Positions 6,006 through 6,902 of a stretch of 6,902 nucleotides of DNA are shown one piece after another. Origin of the DNA: Acidimicrobiaceae bacterium. GTDB taxonomy: Bacteria > Actinomycetota > Acidimicrobiia > Acidimicrobiales > Ilumatobacteraceae. The DNA is taken from positions 1 to 6,902 of the forward strand of contig CANGZK010000061.1 in assembly GCA_947458565.1 (NCBI GenBank), written 5' to 3'. How positions within the stretch are numbered: the first letter of the stretch is position 1; each line of letters begins with the position of its first letter. Made by a program: the position numbers and the translations under genes. A model generated the notes under the pieces. It saw nothing but the letters and a program-made list of their open reading frames with translations. It did no database searches and was not told the origin of the DNA.

Positions 6006-6902
6006 TGACACTTCCAGCTCAAGCAATTAATCCAGCAACTGGCAAAGCACGAGTAGCCATCTACCTGCAAGATGCTCACAACATTCGCGAAGGCATGGAA
6101 TATGCCCAATACGCAGAATCCAAAGGATTCGAAGCGGTGTGGCAAGCAGAGAGTCGCCTAGTTCGTGAAGCAACGGTGCCAATGGCGGCCTTTGCGTCGG
6201 TTACAAAGAACATCAAAGTTGGCTCCGGAGTTGTCGACTGCTGGAGTCGAAATCCAGCACGACTAGCAGCCACGTTCTCGACGCTCGACGATCTTGCTCC
6301 AGGTCGAGTCATCCTTGGTATAGGTGCATGGTGGGACCCATTGGCTCAAAAAGTCGGTATCTCTCGCGCCAAACCTTTACGCGCAATGCGGGAAATTGTT
6401 CTCAATGTCCGTGCGCTCTTAAACAATGAAAACGTGACGTTTGATGGTGAGTTTGTCAAATTTGATGGAATTGAATTGGACTATGTGTATCAGGAACGTC
6501 GCGCCAAAGATGTTCCGATTTATATCGGTGCAACCGGTATGCAAATGATGGAACTCACCGGCGAAATTGCAGACGGAGTGGTTCTCAATTACTTGGTCTC
6601 CCCTGACTACAACAAGCAAGCAATCGAAGCTCTTACTGCTGGCGCCGATAAAGCTGGACGCAAGATTGCCGACATTGACAGGCCACAACTCGTGGTCTGC
6701 AGTGTGCATGAAGACAGACAGACTGCTCTCAACATGGCACGTGAGATGGTTACCCAATACCTTGGTCAGCAGCCGCACATTATGAAGGCATCGGGTGTTC
6801 CTCAAAGCCTGCTCGACAAGGTCGGCGAAGTGCTCACGTGGCCAGCCACGCACGAGCAAGTAACTGCTGCTTCAAAACTCGTTCCTGATGAAATTGTGCA
6901 GA
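6005..6902 (+). CDS. LLM-class flavin-dependent oxidoreductase, 3' end beyond window
   Basis: Partial: 299 codons are open to the window edge, against about 330-350 aa for the family, so only the C-terminal end is missing. The frame reads as a luciferase-like monooxygenase (bacterial luciferase/F420-dependent reductase) TIM barrel. Visible features are RVAIYLQD at the first strand, AQYAESKGFEAVWQAES (typical helix and strand 2), VGSGVV then RNPARLAATFSTLDDLAPGR, GIGAWWDPLA (106-114), KPLRAMREIV, VPIYIGATG (171-178) and LTGEIADGVVLN (184-195). These blocks are most like proteins annotated as 5,10-methylenetetrahydromethanopterin reductase-like, which in actinobacteria often use F420 and sometimes FMN; the cofactor is not determined by the visible motifs. 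The gene starts within the previous stop codon, so it belongs to the same transcript as the dehydrogenase and amidohydrolase and probably acts in the same pathway, perhaps reducing or oxygenating a ring intermediate. RutA-type pyrimidine oxygenase was considered and is not supported. Confidence 0.88.
   Translation, partial: MTLPAQAINPATGKARVAIYLQDAHNIREGMEYAQYAESKGFEAVWQAESRLVREATVPMAAFASVTKNIKVGSGVVDCWSRNPARLAATFSTLDDLAPGRVILGIGAWWDPLAQKVGISRAKPLRAMREIVLNVRALLNNENVTFDGEFVKFDGIELDYVYQERRAKDVPIYIGATGMQMMELTGEIADGVVLNYLVSPDYNKQAIEALTAGADKAGRKIADIDRPQLVVCSVHEDRQTALNMAREMVTQYLGQQPHIMKASGVPQSLLDKVGEVLTWPATHEQVTAASKLVPDEIVQ

Noticed and set aside
6005..6902. RutA-type pyrimidine oxygenase
   Set aside because: The LLM fold and the pathway setting are suggestive, but the GIGAWWDPLA and YIGATG blocks match methylene-H4MPT-reductase-like LLM proteins, and no other rut genes are present.

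Overview
The window holds five genes, all on the plus strand and tightly packed. Together they look like a catabolic island for nitrogen heterocycles and carbamoyl compounds. In order they are an M20-family hydantoinase/carbamoylase-type amidohydrolase (51-1322), a nitrilase-superfamily N-carbamoyl-D-amino-acid hydrolase (1336-2259), a fused 2Fe-2S/molybdopterin xanthine-dehydrogenase-like oxidoreductase (2320-4932), an SsnA-like metal-dependent amidohydrolase (about 4938-6005), and an LLM-class flavin/F420-type oxidoreductase cut by the window end (6005-6902+). No RNA gene, mobile element, CRISPR array or rho-independent terminator was seen.

The organism is probably an actinobacterium of intermediate GC (about half by eye), for example a planktonic lineage. 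This is inference. It rests on the LLM-class (often F420-dependent) enzyme, on a GTG start, and on two -10-like hexamers lying exactly 7 nt before an ATG with no Shine-Dalgarno, which is the layout of leaderless actinobacterial transcripts. The sequence alone does not settle taxonomy.

Region by region: bases 1-50 appear to be a promoter. Genes 1 and 2 are 13 nt apart and form one unit, pairing an M20 amidase (a family usually acting on N-carbamoyl-L-amino acids, beta-ureido acids or allantoate) with a D-specific N-carbamoyl hydrolase. The 60-nt gap 2260-2319 carries a second promoter-like element and a perfect 8+8 bp inverted repeat, so a second unit probably starts at 2320. Genes 3, 4 and 5 are contiguous or overlapping (gap of 5 nt, then a 1-nt TAATG overlap) and are probably co-transcribed.

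How the genes may work together (inference): the molybdenum enzyme hydroxylates a purine-like or other N-heterocycle, the SsnA-like enzyme removes an amino group or opens a ring hydrolytically, and the two carbamoylases release ammonia and CO2 from N-carbamoyl intermediates of either stereochemistry. The LLM enzyme supplies another redox step. Pairing of an XdhD/YgfN-type fused dehydrogenase with SsnA parallels the Escherichia coli ssnA-ygfK-ygfM-xdhD region linked to purine/urate breakdown. Here it appears in a different gene setting, without an FAD subunit or a cyclic amidohydrolase (hydantoinase) inside the window.
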